DNA of 6,222 nt from JBEKSX01 sp049516635 (GCA_049516635.1 JBEKSX010000117.1:1-6222), one strand, 5' to 3'. Shown: positions 1 through 6,222, counted from the first letter of the stretch. The notes: generated from the letters alone by a model not told the origin. Made by a program: numbers and translations.

Positions 1-1
1 C

Positions 2-292
2 TTTGTTACAGATAAAGATATTAAGAAAATAAACAGAACTTATTTGAAACATAATTATATAACTGATATTATAACATTTCCTTATTCGGCGAAAGAGCAG
101 GGAGTAGAGGCAGAATGTATTATTTCTTTAGATTCTGTTAAAAAAAACGCAAAAATATACAGTTCAGGCTACAAAAATGAACTAAAAAGGGTTATAGTAC
201 ATGGATGCCTGCATTTAGCGGGTTATAATGACAGGACTGAATTTGAAAAGAAACAAATTAGAAAAAAAGAAAATATTTATATCGGGGATTAG
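2..292 (+). CDS. ybeY: YbeY, rRNA maturation endoribonuclease (5' end outside the window)
   Basis: This is the C-terminal 96 codons of a YbeY-family metal-dependent endoribonuclease, which in characterised bacteria acts in 16S rRNA 3'-end maturation and ribosome quality control in the cytoplasm. The frame is open from base 2 and reads FVTDKDIKKINRTYLKHNYI, matching the family's 'IN..YL.HD..TDI.TF' block. The TTG at 44 is therefore an internal Leu codon, not the start. The metal-site motif HGCLHLAGYND is at bases 194-226. The first two His of the usual H-x3-H-x5-H are present, and the third is Asp, as I recall for Bacteroidota-type YbeY. The protein ends shortly after this motif, as usual. About 40-50 N-terminal residues should lie upstream of the window, judged from a family length near 140. 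It is followed after 8 bases by the DUF494 gene, probably in the same operon. Confidence 0.93.
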   Translation, partial: FVTDKDIKKINRTYLKHNYITDIITFPYSAKEQGVEAECIISLDSVKKNAKIYSSGYKNELKRVIVHGCLHLAGYNDRTEFEKKQIRKKENIYIGD

Positions 293-300
293 AATTTAAT

Positions 301-759
301 ATGTTCTACGAGAAAATAATCGAAATAATAGTATATCTTCTGGGTGAATTGAAAAATAATAAACAACTTGGTGAAATTGATATTAAAAACCTCGCCAAAC
401 TCGGGTATACACAAAATGAAATAAATACAGCTTTCAGCTGGGTATATTCAAAAATATATTCAGGAGAGAAGATTTTTTCGGATGAGAAGGCAATATCCCA
501 TTCTCATCGTTTTCTCCATGAAGTGGAAAATAGTATTATAGAACCGGAAGCTTACGGATATCTTATACAGCTCCATGAACTCGGTTTGCTGAACGATATG
601 GATATTGAGGCTATTATAGATAAAGTTATGATTTCGGGTTATAACAGGGTGAGTCTAGATGATATGAAGACCTTCATTGCAGGATTTTTGCTGGATTCCG
701 AAGATGTGAACAACCCCAGCAGACGGTTTACTTTAAATGACAATGATACGATTAACTAA
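301..759 (+). CDS. smg: Smg/DUF494 family protein
   Basis: This encodes a 152-residue soluble protein of the DUF494 (Smg) family, whose biochemical role is unknown. The length is close to E. coli Smg (about 157). Family features seen are the N-terminal 'MFYEKIIEIIVYLL' helix and a 'LAKLGYTQNEINTAFSWV' segment (residues ~31-48) that parallels the Smg 'L...GF...DI..AL.WL' block. The C-terminal half, 'GYLIQLHELGLLNDMDIEAI' followed by 'IDKVM' and 'LDDMKTFIAGFLL', parallels the Smg 'FL..LE....L......M.IDRVM....LE.LK......L' region. There is no signal peptide or membrane segment. The ATG at 301 is the first start after the ybeY stop. A GGGG run at 284-287 is the only ribosome-binding candidate and is weak, so coupling to ybeY is likely. 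In Proteobacteria smg also lies beside topA or the topA-like zinc-ribbon gene yrdD, so its position before topA here supports the assignment. Confidence 0.85.
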   Translation: MFYEKIIEIIVYLLGELKNNKQLGEIDIKNLAKLGYTQNEINTAFSWVYSKIYSGEKIFSDEKAISHSHRFLHEVENSIIEPEAYGYLIQLHELGLLNDMDIEAIIDKVMISGYNRVSLDDMKTFIAGFLLDSEDVNNPSRRFTLNDNDTIN

Positions 760-783
760 TTTATTTAATTATTCTATTTATTG

Positions 784-3105
784 ATGGATAAATCACTCGT
801 AATTGTAGAGTCACCTTCTAAGGCTAAAACAATAAATAAATATCTGGGCAGCAAATACAAAGTAATTGCTTCAGTCGGACATATTAAAAATCTTCCCAAA
901 AGCAAGATAGGAATTGATTTTGAGAATGGTTACACACCCACATATGAAACTATACCCGGAAAAGAAAAGGTAATAAATGATTTAAAGCATAATTCCCTTG
1001 AAAGCGATACTATATATATTGCAACTGATCCGGACAGAGAAGGAGAAGCTATAGCTTATGATATAGCCCAGGAGATACGGAATGGTTCCAAAAAAATCTA
1101 TCGCGTTCTTTTTAATGAGATTACGAAGAACGGAATAGAAGAAGGAATAAATAATCCTCTACAGATAGATGAACGTCTTGTCAGTTCACAGCAAGCGAGG
1201 AGGGTGATGGACAGGATAGTAGGATATAAGCTCAGCCCCTTCCTGTGGAAGGTTATTTATTACGGTCTTTCTGCGGGAAGAGTTCAATCAGTAGCTCTCA
1301 GGCTTATCTGTGAAAGAGAAGAAGAGATAAAAAACTTTAAACCCTCCGAATACTGGAGCATTATAGCGAATTTCAAAGATGAGGATAAGAATAAGATTTT
1401 TCAGTCGAAGCTTGTTCAGAAGAACGATAAAGCATTCAAGTTTAACGGTGAAGAACCAAAAATAGCGAATGAAAAAGAAGCCGATGAAATTATTTCGGAT
1501 CTAAGAACTAAATTATTTAAGGTATCCGATATCATCCGAAAAGAGGTCAGGCGAAATCCCTACCCGCCTTTTATAACGTCATCACTCCAGCAGGATGCTT
1601 CGGTACGGCTCAGGTTTGCGCCTAAAAAAACAATGATGCTCGCTCAAAAATTGTATGAAGGGGTCGAAATTGGTTCAGAAGGTCCTGTAGGATTGATCAC
1701 CTACATGAGAACTGATTCCACAAGATTAAGCGGGCAGTCACTGGATGAAGCGAGAAAATTCATCAATGATAAATACGGAAAAGAATTCCTGCCGGAATCT
1801 CCGAGATATTACACGAAGAATTCTAAAAATTCACAGGATGCTCATGAGGCAATACGTCCTACGTCTGCATTCCGTTCACCTGATAGTATAAGAAAATTTC
1901 TTTCGTCCGATCTTTACAAGCTATATAGCCTGATATGGAAAAGGTTTATTGCCTGTCAGATGCAGAATGCAGTGTATGACCAGATAACTTTGCTTATTGA
2001 CAGCTTCAATAAAACAGATAACGGGACAGAAACGAATAGTTACCAATTCAGGACTACAGATTCATCTTTAAAATTTAAAGGATTTTTAGTTCTGTATGAA
2101 GATGTATATGAGAACGGGGATAAAATTGAGGAAGAATTTTCTATTCCCGAAGGGATCGAAATAGGTGACCCATTAAGCTTACAGGACCTGCTAAAAAAAC
2201 AGAATTTCACTGCTCCTCCATCAAGATATACAGAAAGCAGCCTTATAAAACAGCTCGATTCACTGGGGATAGGGAGACCATCTACGTATGCAATGATAGT
2301 TACTACAATTATTAACAGAACCTATGTGAATCTTATCGATAGAAAGCTTTATGCTACCGAATTAGGTATCGTGGTCAATAATCTTCTTATAAAGTATTTC
2401 GATGATATAATTAATGTTAAATTTACAGCAAATATGGAGGAGGAACTCGATAAGATAGCAGCAGGTGAAGAGAAGTACAAGAAAGTACTGGATGATTTTT
2501 ACTTGCCCTTTGAAGGAGATCTGGAACGGTTAAATACAAGAACCAAAGAGATCAAGCAGTCTTTGCAGGAAATAACCGATATAGTTTGTGATAAATGCAG
2601 TTCAAAAATGATGATCAAATGGGGCAGGAACGGCAGATTTCTATCGTGCACTAATTATCCTAAATGTAAAAACTCACAACCTTTGCCGGGAGAAGCGCAG
2701 GAATACCTTGAAATTGCAGAAGGGAAAATTTGCAGTGTCTGCGGGGCACCAATGGTAGTTAAATCGAGTAAGTACGGAAAATTTCTTGGATGTTCAAGGT
2801 ACCCGGAATGTAAAAATATCATGCCCATTACTTTAGGTATTAAGTGCCCGAAATGCGGTGAGGGTGAGATAGTAGAAAGAAAAGCGCAGAAATCAAAGAA
2901 AAAGTTTTTTGGATGTTCAAGGTATCCGGAATGTGATTTCATTTCGAATTATAAACCGAATCTGACCGCTTGTGAGATTTGCGGAAGCCCGTACATGCTG
3001 GAAAAACATTCGAAGAAAAAAGGCGGTTACCTGGAATGTCCTAAATGTAAACATAAAGTTGTTGTTCAACCCGGGGAGGTGGAACAATCTGTAAATTCAT
3101 TCTGA
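784..3105 (+). CDS. topA: DNA topoisomerase I (type IA), with four zinc ribbons
   Basis: This is a complete 773-residue topoisomerase I, which relaxes negatively supercoiled DNA by cutting and passing one strand. Residues are numbered from the ATG at 784. The Toprim domain holds VESPSKAKT (catalytic Glu9) and DPDREGEAIA (Asp82, Asp84, Glu86, the Mg-binding DxDxE). The core carries SAGRVQS (163-169), the active-site Tyr307 in ITYMRTDSTRLS, QDAHEAIRPT (351-360) and IGRPSTY (496-502). The C terminus has four tetracysteine ribbons: Cys602/605/622/628, 650/653/670/676, 688/691/711/717 and 730/733/752/755. E. coli TopA has three such ribbons. A TTG at 781 would add one Met, but the adjacent ATG fits the MDKSLVIVES start better. 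There is no SD in the T/A-rich 24-base leader (760-783), which is common in Bacteroidota. The gene is intact, and tldD follows 12 bases after the stop. Confidence 0.98.
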   Translation: MDKSLVIVESPSKAKTINKYLGSKYKVIASVGHIKNLPKSKIGIDFENGYTPTYETIPGKEKVINDLKHNSLESDTIYIATDPDREGEAIAYDIAQEIRNGSKKIYRVLFNEITKNGIEEGINNPLQIDERLVSSQQARRVMDRIVGYKLSPFLWKVIYYGLSAGRVQSVALRLICEREEEIKNFKPSEYWSIIANFKDEDKNKIFQSKLVQKNDKAFKFNGEEPKIANEKEADEIISDLRTKLFKVSDIIRKEVRRNPYPPFITSSLQQDASVRLRFAPKKTMMLAQKLYEGVEIGSEGPVGLITYMRTDSTRLSGQSLDEARKFINDKYGKEFLPESPRYYTKNSKNSQDAHEAIRPTSAFRSPDSIRKFLSSDLYKLYSLIWKRFIACQMQNAVYDQITLLIDSFNKTDNGTETNSYQFRTTDSSLKFKGFLVLYEDVYENGDKIEEEFSIPEGIEIGDPLSLQDLLKKQNFTAPPSRYTESSLIKQLDSLGIGRPSTYAMIVTTIINRTYVNLIDRKLYATELGIVVNNLLIKYFDDIINVKFTANMEEELDKIAAGEEKYKKVLDDFYLPFEGDLERLNTRTKEIKQSLQEITDIVCDKCSSKMMIKWGRNGRFLSCTNYPKCKNSQPLPGEAQEYLEIAEGKICSVCGAPMVVKSSKYGKFLGCSRYPECKNIMPITLGIKCPKCGEGEIVERKAQKSKKKFFGCSRYPECDFISNYKPNLTACEICGSPYMLEKHSKKKGGYLECPKCKHKVVVQPGEVEQSVNSF
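2788..2934 (+). repeat. Near-identical 24-base direct repeats in topA zinc ribbons 2 and 3
   Basis: Bases 2788-2811 and 2911-2934 are the same 24-base sequence except for one base (a C/T change at a wobble position). Both encode GCSRYPEC, the distal cysteine knuckle of ribbons 2 and 3, and they are spaced 123 bases apart (41 codons). Ribbon 1 has the related SCTNYPKC but is clearly diverged at DNA level. This looks like a duplicated ribbon whose knuckle has stayed nearly identical at silent positions, through recent duplication or gene conversion. Confidence 0.8.
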
Positions 3106-3117
3106 AACATCCTGCGG

Positions 3118-4707
3118 ATGAACAGAAGAAAATTTCTTATCTCCAGTATACTATCCATTCCGGGGTATTATCTATTAAAACCAAACAGGAGTGAATTAAT
3201 GAGTTCAATAGTCTCAAAACAGGAACCTAGAATTATAGGTGATGATGTAATAAAGAAGGCAGCGGATTCGGCATTAACAATTGCAAAAAAGAGAGGGTCT
3301 TCTTATGCGGATTTCAGATTATCTAATTTTAGATCGCAGAACCTTTCCGCTCACGAAGATACTGTACAGCGAATCAGCGATAATGAGGATTTTGGATTTT
3401 CCGTAAGAGTCCTTCTAGATGGTGTCTGGGGATTTGCAGCAGGAAGTACGTTCAATGAATCGGAAGTAAAGAGATTGACGGAGTTTGCCTGTAATATTGC
3501 GAAGGCGAACAAAAAGATACAGAAAAGAAGGATAGAGCTCGCCCCCGTTCCCGCATATAATGATACTTGGAAGACTCCTATAACCAAAGATCCTTTCGAT
3601 GTGCCGATAGATGAAAAGATTAACCTGCTCTTATCCATTAATGAAAAAGCAAAATCATTGGGGGCAAACTATTGTGATTCTTTTGTATGGTCGGTCATAG
3701 AAACAAAACATTTTGTCTCTACAAGCGGTTCTTATATTAAACAGGAAATGTACAGGATCTGGCCGGAGTTTAACTTCACCATTATTGGTAAATCCTCGGG
3801 AAAATTTGAAAGCCGCAAATCTCTGACTGCTCCGATAGGAATGGGATACGAATATGTGGAAGGTTACAATTTCTTTGGGGACCTGGAAAAAGCTGTAGAA
3901 GAGACTAAACAAAAAATGCACGCAAAATCGGTGGAACCGGGCAAGAAAGATATTATTCTTGATCCTACGAATTTGTGGCTGACAATACATGAATCATGCG
4001 GTCATGCTGCAGAGCTGGACCGTGCACTCGGTTTTGAGGCTAATTATGCGGGCACCAGCTTTCTCACACCCGATAAGTATGGAAAGCTGAAATACGGGAG
4101 CGATAAAGTTACGCTGGTTGCAGATAGAACACAAAAAGATGGGCTTGCTACACGCGGATATGACGATGATGGAGTAAAAACTACCCAGTGGGATATCATA
4201 CGAAATGGGGTATTTTCAGGATATGAGACAACGCGTGAAATGGCGGAATTTATCCAAGCAAAAGAATCTAATGCCTGTGCATTTGCCGATAGCTGGGCAC
4301 ATTTCCCAATCCAGAGAATGCCGAATGTTTCCCTAAAACCGGGTACCAGTAAGCTTACATTAAATGACATGATCTCCGATACCGAAGACGGTATTTACAT
4401 AGTAGGTGACGGCAGTTGGAGCATAGACATGCAGCGATATAATTTTCAGTTTGGGGGCCAGGTATATTATGAGATAAAAAATGGTAAGATTGCCGGTCTA
4501 CTGAGAGATGTAGCCTATCAGGGTAATACAGTCAATTTTTGGAACTCTTGCGATGCAGTATGTGATGCCACTGAATATAAGTTAGGAGGGTCTTTTTTCT
4601 GTGGGAAAGGTGAACCTTCTCAAAGTGCACCTGTTAGTCATGGTTCTTCCCCAGCTAGGTTTAGGAAAGTAAATATATTAAATACAGCAAAGGAGGCATT
4701 AAGATGA
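3118..4707 (+). CDS. tldD: TldD-family metalloprotease subunit with N-terminal Tat signal
   Basis: This is the 529-residue catalytic subunit of the TldD/TldE heterodimeric protease; in E. coli that complex matures microcin B17 and degrades CcdA. The metal-site motif HESCGH (HExxxH type) is at residues 291-296, followed by the family block AAELDRALGFEANYAGTSFL. The late conserved Cys495 in CGKGEPSQSAPVSHG is the expected third zinc ligand, and IVGDGSWSIDMQRYNFQFGG is also typical. The core begins near residue 42. Before it lies a Tat-type signal: MNRRKFLISSILSIPG with twin Arg3-Arg4, then a hydrophobic stretch to about residue 20. No clear AxA cleavage site is visible, so the protein may stay membrane-anchored. 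No SD precedes the ATG at 3118. An in-frame ATG at 3199 (Met28) with AGGAG upstream would give a 502-residue form without the signal. I kept 3118 because a twin-Arg signal is unlikely to arise by chance. The substrate here is unknown. Confidence 0.93.
   Translation: MNRRKFLISSILSIPGYYLLKPNRSELMSSIVSKQEPRIIGDDVIKKAADSALTIAKKRGSSYADFRLSNFRSQNLSAHEDTVQRISDNEDFGFSVRVLLDGVWGFAAGSTFNESEVKRLTEFACNIAKANKKIQKRRIELAPVPAYNDTWKTPITKDPFDVPIDEKINLLLSINEKAKSLGANYCDSFVWSVIETKHFVSTSGSYIKQEMYRIWPEFNFTIIGKSSGKFESRKSLTAPIGMGYEYVEGYNFFGDLEKAVEETKQKMHAKSVEPGKKDIILDPTNLWLTIHESCGHAAELDRALGFEANYAGTSFLTPDKYGKLKYGSDKVTLVADRTQKDGLATRGYDDDGVKTTQWDIIRNGVFSGYETTREMAEFIQAKESNACAFADSWAHFPIQRMPNVSLKPGTSKLTLNDMISDTEDGIYIVGDGSWSIDMQRYNFQFGGQVYYEIKNGKIAGLLRDVAYQGNTVNFWNSCDAVCDATEYKLGGSFFCGKGEPSQSAPVSHGSSPARFRKVNILNTAKEALR
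3187..3201 (+). promoter_or_regulatory. Internal ribosome binding site and alternative start in tldD
   Basis: AGGAG at 3187-3191 lies 7 bases before an in-frame ATG at 3199-3201 (codon 28 of tldD). This matches the AGGAGG-7-ATG arrangement of the following gene, while the upstream ATG at 3118 has no SD. Initiation here would make a TldD that keeps the entire catalytic core and loses the Tat signal. Whether it is used is inference. Confidence 0.5.
4691..4696 (+). promoter_or_regulatory. Strong Shine-Dalgarno of tldE
   Basis: AGGAGG lies 7 bases before the ATG at 4704, inside the last codons of tldD. It is the clearest ribosome-binding site in the window and fixes the tldE start. Together with the 4-base ATGA overlap it suggests coupled translation at similar levels of the two protease subunits. 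Confidence 0.85.
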
Positions 4708-6038
4708 TACTTGATGAAAAAGAAGCAAGATCACTTCTGGAAAAAGCTTCAGGTTATAGCAAAGCTGATTCTATTTCCTTAAATTTAAATGGCTTTAATT
4801 CTTATAACTTACGCTTTGCACTTAATTCTCTTTCTACTAATGGTTATACGGATGGATTGAGCTTATACATAACCAGTAATTTTGGTAAAAAATCAGGGAA
4901 TGTAGGTACTAATAAGTTCGACAATGATTCGATAAAAGAAGCAATTGAAAAATCCGAGCAAATAGCTAAGGTTTCGCCGGACAATAATGAATTTATGTCC
5001 CCCTTAGAACCGCAAAAATATGAAAAGGGTATTAATTTTTCACAAAATACAGAAAAATTAACTCCTGAAAAGCGTGCTGAAATGGTCGAACCCGTTCTAA
5101 AAAAATCAGCTGGTAAAGACCTTATATCCGCCGGATTTTTTGAGGATGAGGTAGATTTCACAGCTATTTTGAACTCCAATGGATTATTTGCATATAATAA
5201 AGGTACAACTATCAGTTTCTCTACAACTGTGAGGACGAAGGACGGATCGGGTTCAAGCAGAGTCCAAAAAATGTATGTTGATTCAAATAAACTCGATATT
5301 AATAGATTATCCGATGTAGTGATAGATAAATCATTGAGGTCTGTTAAATCTGTAGAATTGCAGCCAGGCAAGTATACCGTAATATTAGAACCATCTGCCG
5401 TAGCGGATATGATAGCATACTGTGCATATTTTATGGAAGCACGTCCAGCAGACGAGGGCAGAAGCTTCTTTTCAAATAACGGAAAATGCAATAAAATCGG
5501 CGAACTTGTTGTTAGCCCCGAAATAAATTTATATTCTGATCCCCTTAATACAGATAGTCCATCCATACCATTCAGGCATGACGGCATTCCGATATCAAGG
5601 ACCTTATGGTTTGAAAAAGGTGTACTGAAAAATCTGATCAGGACCAGGTACTGGGCAATGAAGACAGGTCAGCCTGTTGTACCATTTTTTTCAAATTTAA
5701 TTCTTGACGGCACTAATAAACCGTTAGAAGAGATGATAAGTTCGACTGACCGCGGAATACTTGTTACACGATTCTGGTACATAAGGACGGTAGACCCGCA
5801 AACTATTCTGTTAACAGGGCTAACCAGGGACGGGTTATTCGAAATAAGAGATGGGAAGATAACCAGACCGGTGAAGAATTTCAGGTTCAACGAAAGTCCT
5901 ATAAATATGTTGAAAAATGTACTGGAGATAGGAAAAGCTGAAAATGCAGTTGGAAGCGAAGTGGAAGGATTACAAATATTCGCTCCTCCATTGAAAGTTA
6001 AAGATTTCAATTTCTCGAGCATTTCAGATGCAATTTGA
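4704..6038 (+). CDS. pmbA: TldE/PmbA-family non-catalytic protease subunit
   Basis: This 444-residue protein is the TldE (PmbA) partner of TldD. In the E. coli complex TldE has the same fold but carries no metal site, and here too there is no HExxxH motif. Family features seen are 'ARPADEGRSFFS' (residues ~246-257), 'FRHDGIPISRTLWFEKGVLK' (~290-309) and 'LVTRFWYIRTVDPQTILLTG' (~353-372). The 'TRDGLFEIRDGKI' block (~374-386) and the C-terminal 'VGSEVEGLQIFAPPLKVKDF' follow. The length is typical of the family (about 450). The N terminus, MILDEKEARSLLEKASGYSK, has no signal peptide, unlike its partner TldD. The start is secured by AGGAGG 7 bases upstream and an ATGA overlap with tldD. Bacteroidota-type genomes often carry such adjacent TldD/TldE pairs. 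The natural substrate is unknown, and no peptide precursor gene is visible nearby. Confidence 0.94.
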   Translation: MILDEKEARSLLEKASGYSKADSISLNLNGFNSYNLRFALNSLSTNGYTDGLSLYITSNFGKKSGNVGTNKFDNDSIKEAIEKSEQIAKVSPDNNEFMSPLEPQKYEKGINFSQNTEKLTPEKRAEMVEPVLKKSAGKDLISAGFFEDEVDFTAILNSNGLFAYNKGTTISFSTTVRTKDGSGSSRVQKMYVDSNKLDINRLSDVVIDKSLRSVKSVELQPGKYTVILEPSAVADMIAYCAYFMEARPADEGRSFFSNNGKCNKIGELVVSPEINLYSDPLNTDSPSIPFRHDGIPISRTLWFEKGVLKNLIRTRYWAMKTGQPVVPFFSNLILDGTNKPLEEMISSTDRGILVTRFWYIRTVDPQTILLTGLTRDGLFEIRDGKITRPVKNFRFNESPINMLKNVLEIGKAENAVGSEVEGLQIFAPPLKVKDFNFSSISDAI

Positions 6039-6049
6039 GTTTATATGAT

Positions 6050-6076
6050 AATTATGTTTCACACGAAACATTAATT
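6050..6076. repeat. Inverted repeat between tldE and the recombinase gene (parS-like)
   Basis: ATGTTTC (6054-6060) and GAAACAT (6065-6071) form a perfect 7-base dyad around ACAC. After a one-base bulge (T6072), AATT on each side (6050-6053 and 6073-6076) extends it by four pairs. The stem has only two G-C pairs and no T-run follows, so it would be a poor intrinsic terminator. It abuts the candidate -33 element of the downstream promoter, so an operator is possible. The inner 16 bases (6055-6070) match the parS consensus TGTTTCACGTGAAACA at 14 positions, with both mismatches in the centre. Confidence 0.6.
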
Positions 6077-6103
6077 TGCCCGAAAACAAAGAAAATATAT
6101 TTG
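6075..6103 (+). promoter_or_regulatory. Candidate Bacteroidota-type promoter for the recombinase gene
   Basis: TTTG at 6075-6078 and TATATTTG at 6096-6103 match the Bacteroidota primary-sigma elements TTTG (-33) and TAnnTTTG (-7). The 17-base spacer is at the short end of the reported range. A start near 6109-6111 would leave a leader of about 15 bases before the ATG at 6126. The call depends on the organism using this promoter class. Confidence 0.5.
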
Positions 6104-6125
6104 TGAAAAATTTATCATAAGGATA

Positions 6126-6222
6126 ATGAATCTGTTATCTGCAATAGGTAAATTTTCCGATTATCTTATAGACGAAAAAAATTATTCCAGGAATACTCTT
6201 ATCAATTACGTTCGCGATCTTG
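6126..6222 (+). CDS. XerC/XerD-type tyrosine recombinase (3' end outside the window)
   Basis: Only the first 32 codons are present; the gene runs off the right edge. They read as the start of the N-terminal SAM-like DNA-binding domain of Xer recombinases. 'IGKFSDYLIDEKNYSRNTLI' followed by 'NYVRDL' matches the family pattern 'F..YL..EK..S..T...Y..DL'. Chromosomal Xer proteins resolve chromosome dimers at dif, while related integrases move other elements; the catalytic Arg/Tyr residues are not visible, so XerC, XerD or an integrase cannot be told apart. The ATG at 6126 is the only standard start in a frame open from 6075. AAGGA at 6119-6123 is only two bases away, too close for a good SD. The 87-base spacer and promoter candidate suggest expression separate from tldE. 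Confidence 0.8.
   Translation, partial: MNLLSAIGKFSDYLIDEKNYSRNTLINYVRDL

Noticed and set aside
44..292. Reading the TTG at 44 as the start of an 82-residue protein
   Set aside because: The frame is open to the window edge, and the upstream codons (FVTDKDIKKINRTY) match the YbeY family, so the TTG is an internal Leu.
4587..4622. GGAGGG, a T-run and the small AAGGT/ACCTT dyad near the end of tldD, as a terminator or ribosome site
   Set aside because: All of it encodes the conserved TldD segment GGSFFCGKGEPS, and the T-run precedes the dyad instead of following it.
4844..5587. A 247-codon open frame on the minus strand opposite tldE
   Set aside because: It lies wholly inside tldE, a clear family member, and its translation resembles no family I know. 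It is a shadow of AT-rich coding sequence.
3118..6038. A RiPP or microcin maturation locus, suggested by TldD/TldE
   Set aside because: No precursor peptide, modification enzyme or transporter gene is visible; the neighbours are housekeeping genes, and TldD/TldE pairs are widespread without such clusters.
6035..6062. A dif site next to the Xer gene
   Set aside because: TTATGTT at 6052-6058 matches the first seven bases of the E. coli dif XerD arm, but the other arm and the rest of this arm do not match. An AT-rich half-site alone is not enough.
6050..6076. Intrinsic terminator after tldE
   Set aside because: The stem is nearly all A-T and is followed by TTAATTT and then GCCCG instead of a T-run. 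It may weakly affect transcription but does not look like a standard terminator.

Overview
The window is an AT-rich, compact bacterial chromosome segment in which every gene reads on the + strand. Four features point to the Bacteroidota/Ignavibacteriota/Chlorobiota (FCB) lineage. The YbeY metal motif ends in Asp instead of the usual third His. Several starts lack a Shine-Dalgarno (SD) sequence. A promoter-like TTTG/TAnnTTTG pair precedes the last gene. A DUF494 (Smg) gene sits directly before topA. I lean towards an Ignavibacteria-like organism, but this is inference from gene content and motifs only.

Layout. Bases 2-292 are the 3' part of ybeY (16S rRNA maturation / rRNA quality-control endonuclease), cut by the window edge. 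Bases 301-759 encode a DUF494/Smg protein. Bases 784-3105 encode a complete DNA topoisomerase I with four C-terminal tetracysteine zinc ribbons. Bases 3118-4707 encode a TldD-type metalloprotease subunit with a twin-arginine (Tat) signal at its N terminus. Bases 4704-6038 encode its non-catalytic partner TldE/PmbA, overlapping tldD by 4 bases. An 87-base spacer holds an inverted repeat and a Bacteroidota-style promoter candidate. From 6126 to the right edge is the start of a XerC/XerD-type tyrosine recombinase.

The first five genes have gaps of 8, 24, 12 and -4 bases with no convincing terminator between them, so they probably form one transcription unit. It mixes housekeeping RNA and DNA functions (YbeY, Smg, TopA) with a TldD/TldE protease pair. 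The recombinase probably has its own promoter.

The most notable signal is at the start of tldD. The first ATG gives a clear Tat signal but has no SD, while an in-frame ATG 27 codons later has AGGAG at a 7-base distance and would give a complete TldD without the signal. This could allow exported and cytosolic forms from one gene; the signal-less TldE would then be cytosolic or co-exported. A second notable signal is TGTTTCACACGAAACA in the last spacer, which matches 14 of 16 bases of the ParB site parS. I see no CRISPR array, RNA gene, transposon, phage or defence system.
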